A DNA stretch of 64,000 nucleotides from Heliocidaris erythrogramma (Eukaryota > Echinodermata > Echinoidea > Camarodonta > Echinometridae), in contig CM046870.1 in NCBI GenBank assembly GCA_025617745.1, positions 7,313,803 through 7,377,802 on the forward strand, given 5' to 3'. The first letter of the stretch is position 1, and every line of letters starts with the position of its first letter. Made by a program: the position numbers and the translations under genes. The notes beneath the pieces were generated by a model that saw only the letters and a list, made by a program, of their open reading frames with translations, did no database searches and was not told where the DNA came from. Below, one piece after another: positions 41,510-52,618 of this stretch.

Positions 41510-43625
41510 AAGTTGGACCCCAAGCTATCTCAACACACCCTGAAGGAAGGAAACTCGGTGGAAACAATAGACAGATACCATAGCATGAACATTTATTCAA
41601 AAATACCTCCAGTGGATAGCATTGTAGAGGCAACTAAAAGTAACTCATGATACAACTCAACACAGTTGAAATGACACTACGGACATTACTCAAACAAAAT
41701 TGGCAAAAATCTTTTCACATTTTGGAAGTAAAGAAGAATCTTTAGACTATGAAAACATGTGTGGGGTCTTGTAGTACTTTTCCTTTCCTTTTCTCTAACA
41801 ATAAACTATCAATAGCAATCAATATTTAACCACATTCACAAGAGTTTTCAAAAAACACACAAATCTCCACAATGACAACTTTCTGATATCCTATCATTAT
41901 TTTTTCTTCCTCTCAAAGTTTACCAAATATTTCCTGCACCTAGATGGTGAGTGAGTGCCTGGAGACATCAAGAAGATGAGTTTATCATGCAGCATTTAAT
42001 TAATTATATTACTTTAGAGTATTCATTTTACCCTGAAGTGTTTATTCATTCATCTACATTTGCTATCTTTTGTTGTGCCCCTTTTAAAGGTTGGTCCATT
42101 TTACGACAATTTCTCTAGAAAGTAAAATATGAATTTCAGCATCTTTGGATTTGGTTAAAAGATTATTCACTTACTGATTGCTGATAACAAGCTATATACC
42201 CTTCTACTGGAAAAGATCTGTCATGAATGTATGTTGTACATATACGGTATACACAAAACAATTGCTTGAAATAACTTGTGCATGATCAGGGCAACTTTTT
42301 TTTTTCCATTAATAACAGAACTTCTGTTCCCTGATACATGATGTAGCAGACATAAATTGGGTGTTTATCTCAGAAAATTAACGTGAAACATGATCACAAA
42401 GACTTTCTAAAAATCAACTTCACTCGCCTTCTCCATCAGCTTTTGAAATCTTGGAAAATTACAATGACATATTACGTAATACAAATCTGATTTCTATGGG
42501 ATTTGCAAGAGGGTACTGAAATTGCCCCTGAGTTGGTTTCTTGAAAGTCTCAGCGATCGTGTTATGAGTGGAATTTCATGAAGACGTTGTGAGAGACCAT
42601 CTCATACGACATTATGCTACCAATTTAAGGAGTTTTATTCAGTAATGATTACTGGTAAATCCCTTTATATCTATCATTAAGTTATTAAGTTATTTTCCCC
42701 CTCCTCTTTTTCATACCCCAGGGCGAATATATAGAGTAATGCTGCCAATGCTTGAAGTAAGAAATTATGTTCAAAAGAGAAACGCATGATTCTAATACAA
42801 CATATACCAAAAGTATTTTTGAAAAACTTACAAAAACTTAAGAACAAACGGTTAATAACTGTCAACACTTCTGTTGCAGGGTCTTCCTTCGTAAGTCTGT
42901 AGTCCATACCTCCATGCAGACGAGTGGAATGCATACAATCAAAACAACACTTGACTTAGCTCATGTACATCTAGCAGGTAACACATTTCATCACGGGTTA
43001 TAGTGGTAGTGGTAGTGGTATTTCTGGTGGTTGATTATACCTCCTTATTTTCAAATATTTGATTACGAATTTCCTACATCGGCTGTTCCAAATCCTCGCA
43101 ATGTTCGTTTGGTTTTGGATATAATTTTGAGAAGGAAACCGTGTGATTCTATTCGGATCGGCCCTCTGTCTCTTTTTCATCGGCTTCTTCCAAATCTGGA
43201 ATGGCTGTTGGAGGTCGAAACATGAGAGAGGTCAATCAGAGTTGAATTCAGAGTGGTATTATATCTTAACACTAAGCCACACTTATAAAAAGAAATTACA
43301 TGTACTTCACTTCAAAGGAAATATTTGAATTACTAGTACTGAAATAAACAAATCTCTCAATATTTCACCCCACAAAATAATGGAACAACCAGAATTTTCC
43401 ATTGAAAAGGTATTTCATAAAAAATAACCTTGAAATGTTGTTTCAATTGGATACCATTAGTTCCTGAATTTAAATATTCAACAGTGTATGCACATTACGG
43501 CTTTAATAATAATAATAATATTGGTAATAAAAACATGTATATTTTACATTAAATATTTCATTCTTACAACTTTCATGAGGCTTAGAATCGCAATTGAGAC
43601 AGTATTCATTAGAGAGATTGAAGGG
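41510..43625. other. no gene recognised
   Basis: AT-rich sequence with a GGTAGTGGTAGTGG patch near 43000 and an (AAT)n patch near 43508. Open frames on both strands near 43000-43330 overlap and have no family features. Confidence 0.4.
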
Positions 43626-43627
43626 CT

Positions 43628-44320
43628 GGGGTGGTATTCTGAGATTCATTTTATCTCAGATAAGTTCTGAGATTTTAAATCAGTGAAGTAAAATACCCTT
43701 AAAATATTTTTAAATCGGTATTCTGAGAACCATTTTAGCGAGATTTTATCTCATCTAAGACACGCTCATTTATGATGCCTTAACCAATAAGAAATGTCGT
43801 TAGATTTCACTTTCATCATGCTCAGCCAATAGAGTTGCTCTCTGCCAGTCTCTGGGGCAAGAGAGCACGAATGCACTATTTTTACAATTTTCAATACGCG
43901 TGCAATCAAAGCGCAAACACACTTTTTGCTAGGATTTCATGAAAATTACTAAGGTACTTTCCGAGGTTTTAGAAGACCATCACAAGCATTTTTACAAGTG
44001 TGATATCAGTTGGCAAAAAACTTCGATCATATGCGAATGCTGCTTCAGAAATATAGTCAGTTCTCAACAACTTTGTTTATTTTGATTGCACGACTAGCAC
44101 TCACCGTGCATCCTGGAGATAAAATAGCCCCTACCCTATTTTAAGTTTTATTTTATCTTGCGTAAGCGTTTACAGTTGTGCGTATCATGCGTACAACATA
44201 AAAGGCAAGCAAGAGGTAGGAGACCGAGATAAATTATAAAATCCGAGATAAAATGTGGTCTCAGAATACAAAAAGATAAAATATTTTTTAGAGATACAAT
44301 GATGCTCAGAATACCACCCC
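43628..44320. mobile_element. foldback, GGGGTGGTATTCTGAGA ends
   Basis: GGGGTGGTATTCTGAGA at the left, TCAGAATACCACCCC at the right, with further AGATTTTATCTC-type inverted blocks inside (43730 versus 44230). 693 bp, non-coding. Confidence 0.82.
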
Positions 44321-44452
44321 TGGTCACAAACTAACATTAACTATATTCATGGTATCGAGTCTTCAGCACAAATTTCACACATCCATTCCGTTTTCCACAT
44401 ACCAGTAGACTGATGTTATTTTTAATCATTATCCTTGATATGTGAACAGCCC

Positions 44453-44832
44453 TTAAAGGGGGCATCTCACTGAGCGACAAATGCTTGCGAACGTAGCGAA
44501 TTTGGGGTTTCGTCAGGGTTCGTAAAATGTTGAAGAGAAGTTCGCAAACAGTTTTGAACATGTTCAAAATTTCTTTGCGAATCAATTTTTCTGCAAACAG
44601 TTGCAAGCGTTTGCAAAACAGTCGTAAACCTTGCAAATGGTTGTAAAACATGCCGCTAAAGTTCTTGTTGATTCGCCAATGCTGCAGGGACCACGTGACC
44701 ATGGTTTCCCGGTTTCATCTCGCTAATGGCCGAGGCGAACCCCGATTTTCGCCAACATTCGTCAGAAAAGTTGGCGAATCCAATAATCGCAACGTTCGTA
44801 AGCAATCGCCGCTCAGTGAGATACCACCTTTA
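44453..44832. mobile_element. foldback abutting p23 3' end
   Basis: AAAGGGGGCATCTCACTGAG at the left and CTCAGTGAGATACCACCTTT at the right form inverted ends, with GCTTGCGAACGTAGCGA versus TCGCAACGTTCGTAAGC inside. The left end has TTAA (44453-44456); the right has TTTA, so a TTAA duplication is possible but not intact. The right terminus supplies the TAA read from the unspliced last visible p23 exon. Confidence 0.8.
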
Positions 44833-44867
44833 GAGAAAGGTTTTAGAAATAGGAATGTCAGACTTAC

Positions 44868-47800
44868 GCTCATCATCACTGTCATCCTCCTCACCAAGGT
44901 CAGGTACATCTCCGCCCATACCGCCCATTCCGGCCATACCACCCATGCCCCCCATGCCGCCCATACCAGCCATACCCCCCATGCCGCCCATACCAGCCAT
45001 ACCCCCCATGCCGCCCATACCACCCATACCAGCCATACCCCCCATGCCGCCCATGCCCCCCATGCCGCCCATGTTTGCAAGCATCTGAAAGAAAAGGAAG
45101 AAAGGACAAATTGAAGAAATGGTTAATATTAAATAAAAAAAAAATTATCAACAAAATTAATCACTGCATGAAGAGGAATTAACCCTTCATATAAATTTGG
45201 ATCATTATGTGTCACAACAGACAGAGAGAACTCTCTCATTTGTTATGTGCCCTAAATATTCCAAGTATGTCCATTCTTAATTTTTACAATGAAACAGACA
45301 TTTTCTTTGTGGAGGACTGTTAACTACAAGTATTATCACAAAGATCTGTTCTATCATTAAGATGGGAGAAAACAAAAATTATTTTGAATAACTTCAAGGG
45401 CAAGTCCACCCTGGTATTAAATTGTTTTGAATAAAAGAAGAAACATGACAGAAACGGATTAGTGAAAGTTTGAGCAAAATCCGACAAGAAATAAGAAAAA
45501 TTATGAATTTTTGAAGTTGTAATCAATCAAACAAAAATTGGCAACTCCGTGACGTATCTTACGAGCTCCTCTTCCATTAGCTCAGTACAGAAAATCTCAT
45601 GAATTTTCATTTTTTAAGTTTTTGATGAAGGAAAGATTTGTTTCATAAGGGTTTTGTGTAAAAACACGAGCCATGATTATATCTAAGGTGTACATGTATG
45701 TATGATTGAATATTTTCTTTAGAGAAAATGGATATTAGTGATTTTTGGGGTACAGGGCAAATGAGAGAGGAGCTCGCAAGATACGTCACAGAGTTGCCAT
45801 TATGTGCTTGATTGATTACAACTTCAAATATTCATAACTTTCTTATTTCTTATCATATTTTGCTCAAACTTTCACTGATCTGATTCTCTCAATTTTATGC
45901 TTCTTTTAAAATCAACTTATAATCAGGGTGGACTTTCACTTTATATGCATGTATTACCCTGAAACTCTCTAATACTAATCCTAGAATTATCAATAAATGA
46001 GCCTTCTTGGATCATCCCCCATATCATCCAGTGATTAATCCTTATCCCCAAGCTCTCTAATACTAATTCAAATATTCTCACCTCATTACACCCCATGGAT
46101 CATCTCCTCACCATGTAATCTAATTCTTCTTCTCCAGGATCCCTCTCATACTATTATTATTAATATTCACACTTAAATAAGTCCCTTTGGATCACCTCCC
46201 TCCCATCACGTGGTTCATCCTTATCCACAATCCCCCAAATACTAATCCCAACATTCTCACCTCTTCAAGACCCCATGTCTTATCCCCTCACCCCATTATC
46301 TGACTCATCCTTATCAACAATCCCTCCATATTAATCCCAATATTCTCATTTCATCATCTCATCAATAATCCTCAAGTACTAAACCTAACGTCACTTCATT
46401 AATCCTTATCCATGATCCCATAATACTAATCCTAATATCTTCACCTCATTAAGCCCCCTTGGATCATCTCCACCAGCTCCACCAGCTCCACCAACTTCAT
46501 CATCTGATTCATCTTCATCCTTCCACCTGCTGAAGTCTGTACTCAACCAATGTTGCTACAAAACAAATAAAAGACAGAAACAAGGAAATCACCAAGCAAA
46601 ATATGGCATGTACAGCCCGATCGGTTAAGTGTTAGCATCTCGCCTGTTCGTGGCACAGCATTTTATGGCTTCTAATTTTAGTAGGTAGCCATTGCAAACA
46701 AATTTTATACATTTTCACCACCTCTAGTGCTAACCCTCGTAATAAAACATAAAAACAGCTCACTACAATTCACTACTATTTGTTACAGGCCTTCTACCTT
46801 TCAAAATTTGTAAAACATCCATCCATGACTAATCAACCAGGCTCATTAAGCTCGCCACTCCTGTCATTACTGTGAACATGTCTGGCACTTTGAACAGACA
46901 TAAAATACTTTTCAATATTGACACAAGAAATCAAACATAGACATATTGTCATTAAAAAGATCATTTTTTTGAGTAAAAAAGCTTGTTTCATGATGATGAT
47001 CAATGCATAGATATTATTCATGGATTTGCAACGTAGCCTCTCGCTAGGACAAGAATGCAATTTAATAGCTCCTTCTGTTTTAAAAAAATCCTTCAGTTTA
47101 TCACGAAAAGTTCGCTATCAATTACTGGTATACAGCAAATGTTGAATTTCAGTAATGAGAAGAGTTATGAGCATGATAATTCATCATAGAAGAAGAACAG
47201 AGAGAAAGAAAACAATAAATAACTGAGAGATAGAATGTTTGATATCTGTTTGAAATACAGATTGTTCTATCAGCTATCATGACAAAAACACCACTTTTTT
47301 AAAACTGATTTTGTTAAAAGTGGAACCTCGTTACAACTAACTTGCCAGGAATAATGGAATAACCTTGTTGATATTAGGGTTTAAAAACAGAATACAAAGA
47401 AATGGGACGGGCAAAATCATCTTGGAATTATAGTTTGTTATAACAGTGTTCTTTAAAACGAGGTTCAACTGTATTAAGCTAAGATGCTAATTATACCAAC
47501 CTTCTTCTTTTCTTTTGTTAATCTGGGCCAGTAGGGTCCTGCTTCTTTCCTCTGCATGAGGATGTCGATATTCCTCCCAAGTACCATATGTCTCGAGTTC
47601 TGAGGTAAAGACAAAAGTGAGAGAGAGAGAGAGAGATAGAGAGAAAGAGAGAGAGGGAGAGAAAACTCACAAGTGAATTATTCAACATCATTTCAGGAAT
47701 GCCAAATAATCATAAACAATAAATAAATACGACTATGCTGCTTTGCTCTCATAACTTACAAAAAAAAAAACCTGAGACTACTCAGGTGCCAGTGCCAGTG

Positions 47801-49336
47801 CCAGATCCATACACTTGCACATCAGCCCCCCTCTATTATGGCATACCGTATCTACACACACACACACCCACACACACCCTCACACACACACACACACACC
47901 CTCACCCTCACACCCACACACACACACACACACACAAGAAAAAACATATCCCCCCCAATCTCAGTATTTTCATTAAATTTTTTTTTTTAAAGGCACCGGT
48001 GAAGAATGTGATAACCTCTTTTTGTGCTTGTCAGTGATTTTTTTTGTTAGCAAAAAGCACCTATAAATGATAAGCCCCTGCCCCCCAACCATCAAGAGAA
48101 TCCTAAACTGCCACTGTTCATGAATTCACACAGAAAAACTTACCTCAGGGTTAATTTCACCATAGAATTCTACTTCTAATGCATAGTCAACTTTGTCTGT
48201 CCCTCCTGTACATCTTAAAGTGAGTCTGTAATGAAAAGAAATGTACATTGTTCAGTTTGCAAATGTAATATCAATATTAAATATTAATTAATTGAAAATA
48301 CCAATATTATTTTAAAAAGTTTTCTTGACATATAATACTTCACTAGTGTTGGTTTGATTTTTTGACAGATACACCTGGTACTCTATACAGTATTTCATTT
48401 TCAGGCCAGAAAATCAAGTTGAAAATGATCTTTCAGTATCAAAATTGATTAGATTACCAAAGTAAAATGAAATGAAGCATAGCGTGCTTCATATTTCTGT
48501 ATCATGTCATACACATATAAACAGGAATGCTTGGGGCCCTCATTGAGCACACAGCTCCTTATTTTCATCCCCACTTGCCAATTTTCTACTCTTAGAATAG
48601 TTTTTATTTTGCCACAATTCTATTGGAGCTTAAAGAGAAGGTTGAGTTCTGGGAAAGGTGAAAAATAATTTATGAGCTTTCTCATTCCTTTTATGTCAGT
48701 TTGGAAGAACATCATAGTAGAAATGTTCCCTGAAAAGATTGCTCTACAAAATGTCCTCATATTCAAATTATGAAGCAAAATAGATGAAGTGTTCAGGCCG
48801 AACATTCATGCCACATTTGTGTGCATTCTCATATACCCATATCTGTGTGTATGTGCATGTGCTTTTCAACGAGATTGTGTCAATTTCTTATCATTTTGAT
48901 GATTCCAAAACCTCACATTATACACCAATTCTTATGTTGACATGATCAACCTTTCCCCAATTGCTTTGAGACAATTTCTTTCAAAATGTAATTGCATGAC
49001 CATCTTTAACATTTGAAGTGGTTTAGCTCATCATGTGTGAACAAGGCTTATTATTCATAAGACCTGGGCCCTGTTTCATAAAACTTGTTATCAATAACAA
49101 GTTGCAATAACTGTTATAAGTTACTGAAATCCTTGCATCTGATTGGCTGAGAGCAAATTTGTCATAGAAATGTGGCAGTTGTTACTAATAACAAGTTTTA
49201 TGAAACTGAAATCACGTACTTTTGTGAATCAAAGTTGATGTTCAAATTCTCAGCCCTTGCTACTTCTACTGTCATGTATATGCAGTCTGTCCTCTGAGCC
49301 CATTTAGCTGAAGGTATCTTGGTGGAGTTTGAGTTT
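44868..49336 (-). CDS. PTGES3: p23/PTGES3-like HSP90 co-chaperone, exons 2-6
   Basis: Five minus-strand exons join in phase: 49220-49336, 48144-48225, 47501-47599, 46445-46555 and 44868-45084, all with AG acceptors and GT donors. They encode a p23 CS domain that binds ATP-bound HSP90 in the cytosol: PSAKWAQRTDCIYMTVEV, LTLRCTGG, VEFYGEINPE, RNIDILMQRKEAGPYWPRLT and the signature WLSTDFSRWKDEDESDDE. The tail follows as GLNE|MLANMGG, then about 18 GGM/AGM triplets, then DVPDLGEEDDSDDE. Human p23 has the MMNNMGG and acidic parts but no Gly-Met array; plant p23 proteins do have one. The first exon (1-2 residues plus Met, phase 2) is not identified. The last visible exon ends either at a GTAAGT donor (44867-44862) or reads to TAA at 44830-44832. 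Confidence 0.9.
45396..45941. mobile_element. foldback in p23 intron 5
   Basis: GGGCAAGTCCACCCTGGTA at the left and CAGGGTGGACTTTCAC at the right form inverted ends, with AGTTGTAATCAATCAA and TTGATTGATTACAACT inside. Related in sequence to the TTAA-flanked element at 58664-59252 (both carry GAAAGTTTGAG/CTCAAACT and CATAACTTTCTTATT). Confidence 0.8.
45965..46480 (-). repeat. ~90-bp repeats copying p23 exon-5 end and donor
   Basis: On the minus strand the exon-5 tail and donor (GATGATCCAAGGGGGCTTAA then TGAG|GTGAAGATATT) are echoed at about 46274, 46189, 46098 and 46010 with 85-91-bp spacing. One copy keeps GATGATCCATGGGGTGTAAT followed by GAGGTGAGAATATT. The array runs from exon 5 into intron 5. 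Confidence 0.8.
47329..47476. mobile_element. pogo-like MITE in p23 intron
   Basis: GTGGAACCTCGTTACAACTA at the left and AAAACGAGGTTCAACTGTA at the right give inverted ends. TA flanks the right end. 148 bp, in intron between exons 4 and 5. Confidence 0.55.
47620..47940. repeat. (AG)n, then (CA)n microsatellites
   Basis: AG-rich run at about 47619-47661 and CA-rich run at about 47854-47937, both in the p23 intron between exons 3 and 4. Confidence 0.9.
48600..48830. repeat. dispersed repeat, copy A
   Basis: AAGGTTGA(G/C)TTCTGGGAAAG, ATGAGCTTTCTCATT, GTCAGTTTGGAAGAAC and GGCCGAACAT recur in order at about 52030-52230 with differences. Non-coding; lies in the p23 intron between exons 2 and 3. 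Confidence 0.7.
49066..49206. mobile_element. foldback MITE, GTTTCATAAAACTTG ends
   Basis: GTTTCATAAAACTTGTTAT at the left and ATAACAAGTTTTATGAAAC at the right. The core TTATAAGTTACTGAAATCCT and TCTGATTGGCTGAGAGC resembles that of 50823-50952, so the cores are related while the ends differ. Confidence 0.75.
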
Positions 49337-49339
49337 CTG

Positions 49340-49714
49340 AGAGAAAAAGTAACATTGATAACAAAGATTATAAAACGGGTTCAAGAATGTAGCCATCCTG
49401 ATTGGTCAAATAACACCACGTGACTGTGCAAAAAAAAAGTGATAACATACAGCAAAAGGGAACTGTTGCACATGTAAACATGTCAACATAAACATGTAAA
49501 CATTTATGTAGCGCAGACGATACGACTCGATTTTGCTATATATGTTTTTACACGCTATACCGTATACGCTATCGATATCGCGATATCGATCGTCGCGCTA
49601 ATGTCAACAAATCAATAAAATTACAGCTGTAGCGCTACCGCGGTCGGATCGTTGCAATTCAGTACCCAAAATGAAAGTTTAATTTTAATTTTTGACGATA
49701 GAAGCGTGTAAAAA
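49340..49714. promoter_or_regulatory. divergent intergenic region, candidate shared promoter
   Basis: About 375 bp separate p23 exon 2 and the divergent KIAA1958-like exon. It contains ATTGGTCAAA (inverted CCAAT) near 49401, a CACGTG E-box near 49417-49422, and an AT-rich CGATATCG/GTATAC palindromic patch (49550-49600). The true p23 first exon and start sites are not located, so sharing is only a hypothesis. Confidence 0.3.
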
Positions 49715-49879
49715 ATGGCTGTATCTTCGAATCTCAGTTTTGCACTTCTCACGGAGGAAGAACTCGACGATCTACTGAATGGGAAGGATTCCAACAGTAC
49801 GAAAAGAGCAGTGAAATTTGGATTTTCAAAGCTTGAATGTTTCGCTAAACTCGCACGGACCTATCCACCATCACGCAAG
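49715..49879 (+). CDS. first coding exon, KIAA1958/DUF3504-like N-terminus
   Basis: A 55-codon exon from ATG at 49715 to AAG at 49879, followed by a consensus donor GTAAGT (49880-49885), phase 0. Residues 12-46 (LTEEELDDLLNGKDSNSTKR...) resemble the helical N-terminal motif of KIAA1958/ZMYM/QRICH-type proteins (L-x-E-x-L-x-x-L-L-x-x-K-D-S-x-x-T-K) that precedes a DUF3504 or Crypton-derived tyrosine-recombinase-like domain. No downstream exon was found in the window to 64 kb, so the gene is partial. The ORF beyond the donor is intron. Function is unknown. The identification comes from motif memory. Confidence 0.55.
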
Positions 49880-50239
49880 GTAAGTCTATACGCTGTTAAT
49901 GTTGAGCCATTTCTATGCAGGCATATCATCACAAAAGTGGATGGAACGGACTAGGCCTAGGCCTACACACACAAAGAACACAACTGTGCCAAGTGATTCC
50001 TACTCCGAGTCCTATTCCTACTAGTGCTAGTACTAGTCCTGTTCCTACTCTTAGACTTAGTGCCATTGGTGGTACCTTGTCTTCATCTTCAGGCTTCAAT
50101 ATAAGCTCAAATTCGAACATGCTCAGCCAAGCTCAAGGAAGTGAAAATACATCGGTGAACCAGATTCAATATCACTTCCATTACACATTACTAACAAATA
50201 GGTCTAAGACGAGGCCTAAACATAAAACGTAAATAAACA

Positions 50240-50400
50240 TGTGCAGGCCTAGGCCTATATACGTTCGCAACGGTCTAGACTAGGCTAGGCCTAAACATTG
50301 TAGGGCCTAAATAAACATTGTACGTTTGCAACACTAGTCTACTAGGCCTAGGCCTACTACATAGTACTAGCCTACATCATGTTTTGCTGAGCAGGATTCA
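50240..50400. repeat. AGGCCTAGGCCT-rich stretch
   Basis: CTAGGCCTAGGCCTA phrases recur around 49953-49965, 50246-50300 and 50341-50355, with TAAACATTGTA repeated. Non-coding, inside the presumed intron of the KIAA1958-like gene. Confidence 0.65.
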
Positions 50401-50466
50401 CGCATGGGACATGCCACGACAGTTTGAGGTAAGTGAAAGCACTAAGATTGTAGACCCGTTTTATAA

Positions 50467-50638
50467 AACTGTTAATACATGGTTGTGAGGTCGTGCATTA
50501 GTGTGATCCGGCAACACGCAGGTTTTTATCGTGGTGTCTAACACACTCGGCTACGCCTCGTGCGTTAGGTACACCACGATAAAAACCTTTGTGTTGCCGG
50601 ATCGCACTAACACACTCCCAACCATGTATTAACAGTAT
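50467..50638. repeat. long hairpin, TTAATACATGGTTG arms
   Basis: Left arm TGTTAATACATGGTTGTG, GTGATCCGGCAACAC, TTTTTATCGTGGTGT; right arm ACACCACGATAAAAACC, GTGTTGCCGGATC, CAACCATGTATTAACA. The arms are about 80 bp with few mismatches around a CTAACACACTCGGC...GTGCGTTAG loop stem. Confidence 0.85.
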
Positions 50639-50822
50639 AATAATACTAATATTATGGTTTAATATCGTGCCTAATACATATACGATGTCTTTAAATATGT
50701 AACAGATATATTAACTTATACCCTTGAGCTTTTCAACTCCCTTGGGAGCAATCAAGCCAGGCGTCTTTGTACAGACACTCACAACATGACGAACAAAGCA
50801 CAATGACTGTCGTATCGCACCA

Positions 50823-50952
50823 GGGGAGCGTTTCATCCAGCATTTTGTTAAGTGATTTTTACTGCTCTCAGCCAATCAGATGCAAGGATTTCAGTAGCTT
50901 ATAACAGTTGTTGGTAAAACTCACTGACAAAACGCTTGATGAAACGCTCCCC
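50823..50952. mobile_element. GGGGAGCGTTT foldback MITE, copy 2
   Basis: GGGGAGCGTTTCATCCAGC at the left, GCTTGATGAAACGCTCCCC at the right, core CTCAGCCAATCAGATGCAAG and TTTCAGTAGCTTATAACAGT. Same family as 37869-37981. Confidence 0.82.
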
Positions 50953-50999
50953 AGGTACCCACTGAACACATGGATGAAGAAGAGCAATGTAGATAAAAT

Positions 51000-52470
51000 G
51001 CCTTGCTCAATGAGATTATTATAGCTTTCAACTTTTGTAATTTTCTCAAAGAAAGGACGATAATGTTAGAAAACCTAGTAAGTGGTCTCTAAAACTAATC
51101 AGAGCAACCAACGGTCAGAATTAAAGTGATGAATAATCTCTCATTTATTAAAGTTAAATGGCAATCCAAAGTTGGGGATAAGATGACTTGTGTGAAAGCA
51201 GATAAATAAGAGAAACAGAGTGGTGAAAGTTTGGATTTCCGTAAGTAAAACCAAATCCTAGTTTCTCATCAAGATTTTTCAAAAATGAATGAGGAGTTTT
51301 GATATTATTTCATGTTTGGTATCCCCAACATAAATCCTTTGGGGATAATATCAATGCAATTTCCTGGTCAATTTTTTCATGTCCATGCAATTCAGAGGCT
51401 CAAACTGAACAACAAAAAAAGTAAGTTTCCCCTAAATCAATATGGTGTAACTTTTTAACAAGAAGGTTTTGAGCAAAATAACTTGGTCAGTTTTCCTTCA
51501 CTTATTGACTAAGTTCTCTGTGGAAATGAAATTGAGTCATGCATGAGTGAGCACACATAACAGGCAAAATTGTCACTTTTCAAAAGTCACCAAAAAAAAA
51601 AGTCTGAACAATTTTGGAACTGCATGTAAAATGAAAATGAGTGCATAGACATGGGCACATGGCTGCGCTAATTTACTTTAAATCATGCCATGTTATCTTG
51701 TAAAATGGCACTATTCTTGCTCAAATTATGAGATTTTTAAAGGGCTGCAAAAGGGAACCGGGAGGGGATGAGAAAGCATTTTTACATGAACCTTGATGCA
51801 TTTCTGTTTTGCCAAGCCATAAAGGCCAAGAGGACTCATAGATTCTCAATATCTATATAGAGGTAAGACGTCAATGTTTTCATTGAGGAATTACCGAATG
51901 AAGGGCGTTGAATGTTGAATCATGGGCCTGAACCTTTGTGGAAGATATTGGAAGATATTTGAAGTTTTAAAAATTCTGTATTATATATTTTCAAAAATAA
52001 AAACTATAGTAAAAAATAGGCAAAGATAATTAAAGGGAAGGTTGACTTCTGGGAAAGTTAAAAAATAATTTGTGAGCTTTCTCATTTCTTTTAGAGTCTA
52101 GACCTACATCAGTTTGGAAGAACAACATCGTAGAAATATCCCCTGAAAGGATTGCTCTTCAAATGCCCTTACATTTGAATATGACAAGAAACAGCTGAAA
52201 AGTTGGGGCCGAACATGTGTTTGTAGTCCCTGCATGTTCATATATTCATGCAAAACTGAATGGTAGAGTCTAGGTCTAACATGCCTCACATCAATATATC
52301 TTTCATATTAAAATTTCGGAACTGTGTGTAAATTGAAAATGAGTGCACAGCCATGGGCACATGGCTGCGCTAATTTACTTTTACACCGGGTACCATCATT
52401 TAATTTTATCACATAGGATATGGTTGGGGTTTGAGCAAGAATAGTGCTGTTTGAGCAGGAATAGTGCTAT
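51000..52470. repeat. gene-free; internal dispersed repeats
   Basis: No gene seen. AAAATGAGTGCATAGACATG...GCACATGGCTGCGC occurs at about 51632-51680 and again at 52336-52375. The 52025-52250 part is copy B of the repeat at 48600-48830. Confidence 0.6.
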
Positions 52471-52472
52471 TT

Positions 52473-52618
52473 TCGCAAGAAATAGTGGCGTGGCCACGTG
52501 GGTACTAATTACTTTCGCATCGGGTACCAAAAATTTCATTTAATCACATAGTTTGGGTACGTACCCGGTGCCAAAGTAATTAGTGCCCACCTGGCCACGC
52601 CACGTCACTTTTTCTTGC
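52473..52618. repeat. inverted repeat with TGGCGTGGCCACG arms
   Basis: CGCAAGAAATAGTGGCGTGG and GGGTACTAATTACTTTCGCA (left) pair with CACGTCACTTTTTCTTGCG and CCAAAGTAATTAGTGCCC (right). About 70-bp arms. Confidence 0.8.

Noticed and set aside
43031..43328. Overlapping ORFs with IRIGPLSLFHRLLPN-like residues
   Set aside because: Two frames and the opposite strand are all open; no family feature.
44650..45114. Plus-strand frames rich in His/Thr/Ala or Pro/Met/Ile over the p23 tail
   Set aside because: They are the antisense of the Gly-Met repeat exon, which is fixed on the minus strand by phased splice sites and family motifs.
46615..46680. tRNA- or SINE-like GATCGGTTAAGTGTTAGCAT phrase
   Set aside because: Only an A-box-like piece; no B box at the right distance.
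47735..48037. His/Thr-rich ORF
   Set aside because: Readthrough of the (CA)n microsatellite inside a p23 intron.
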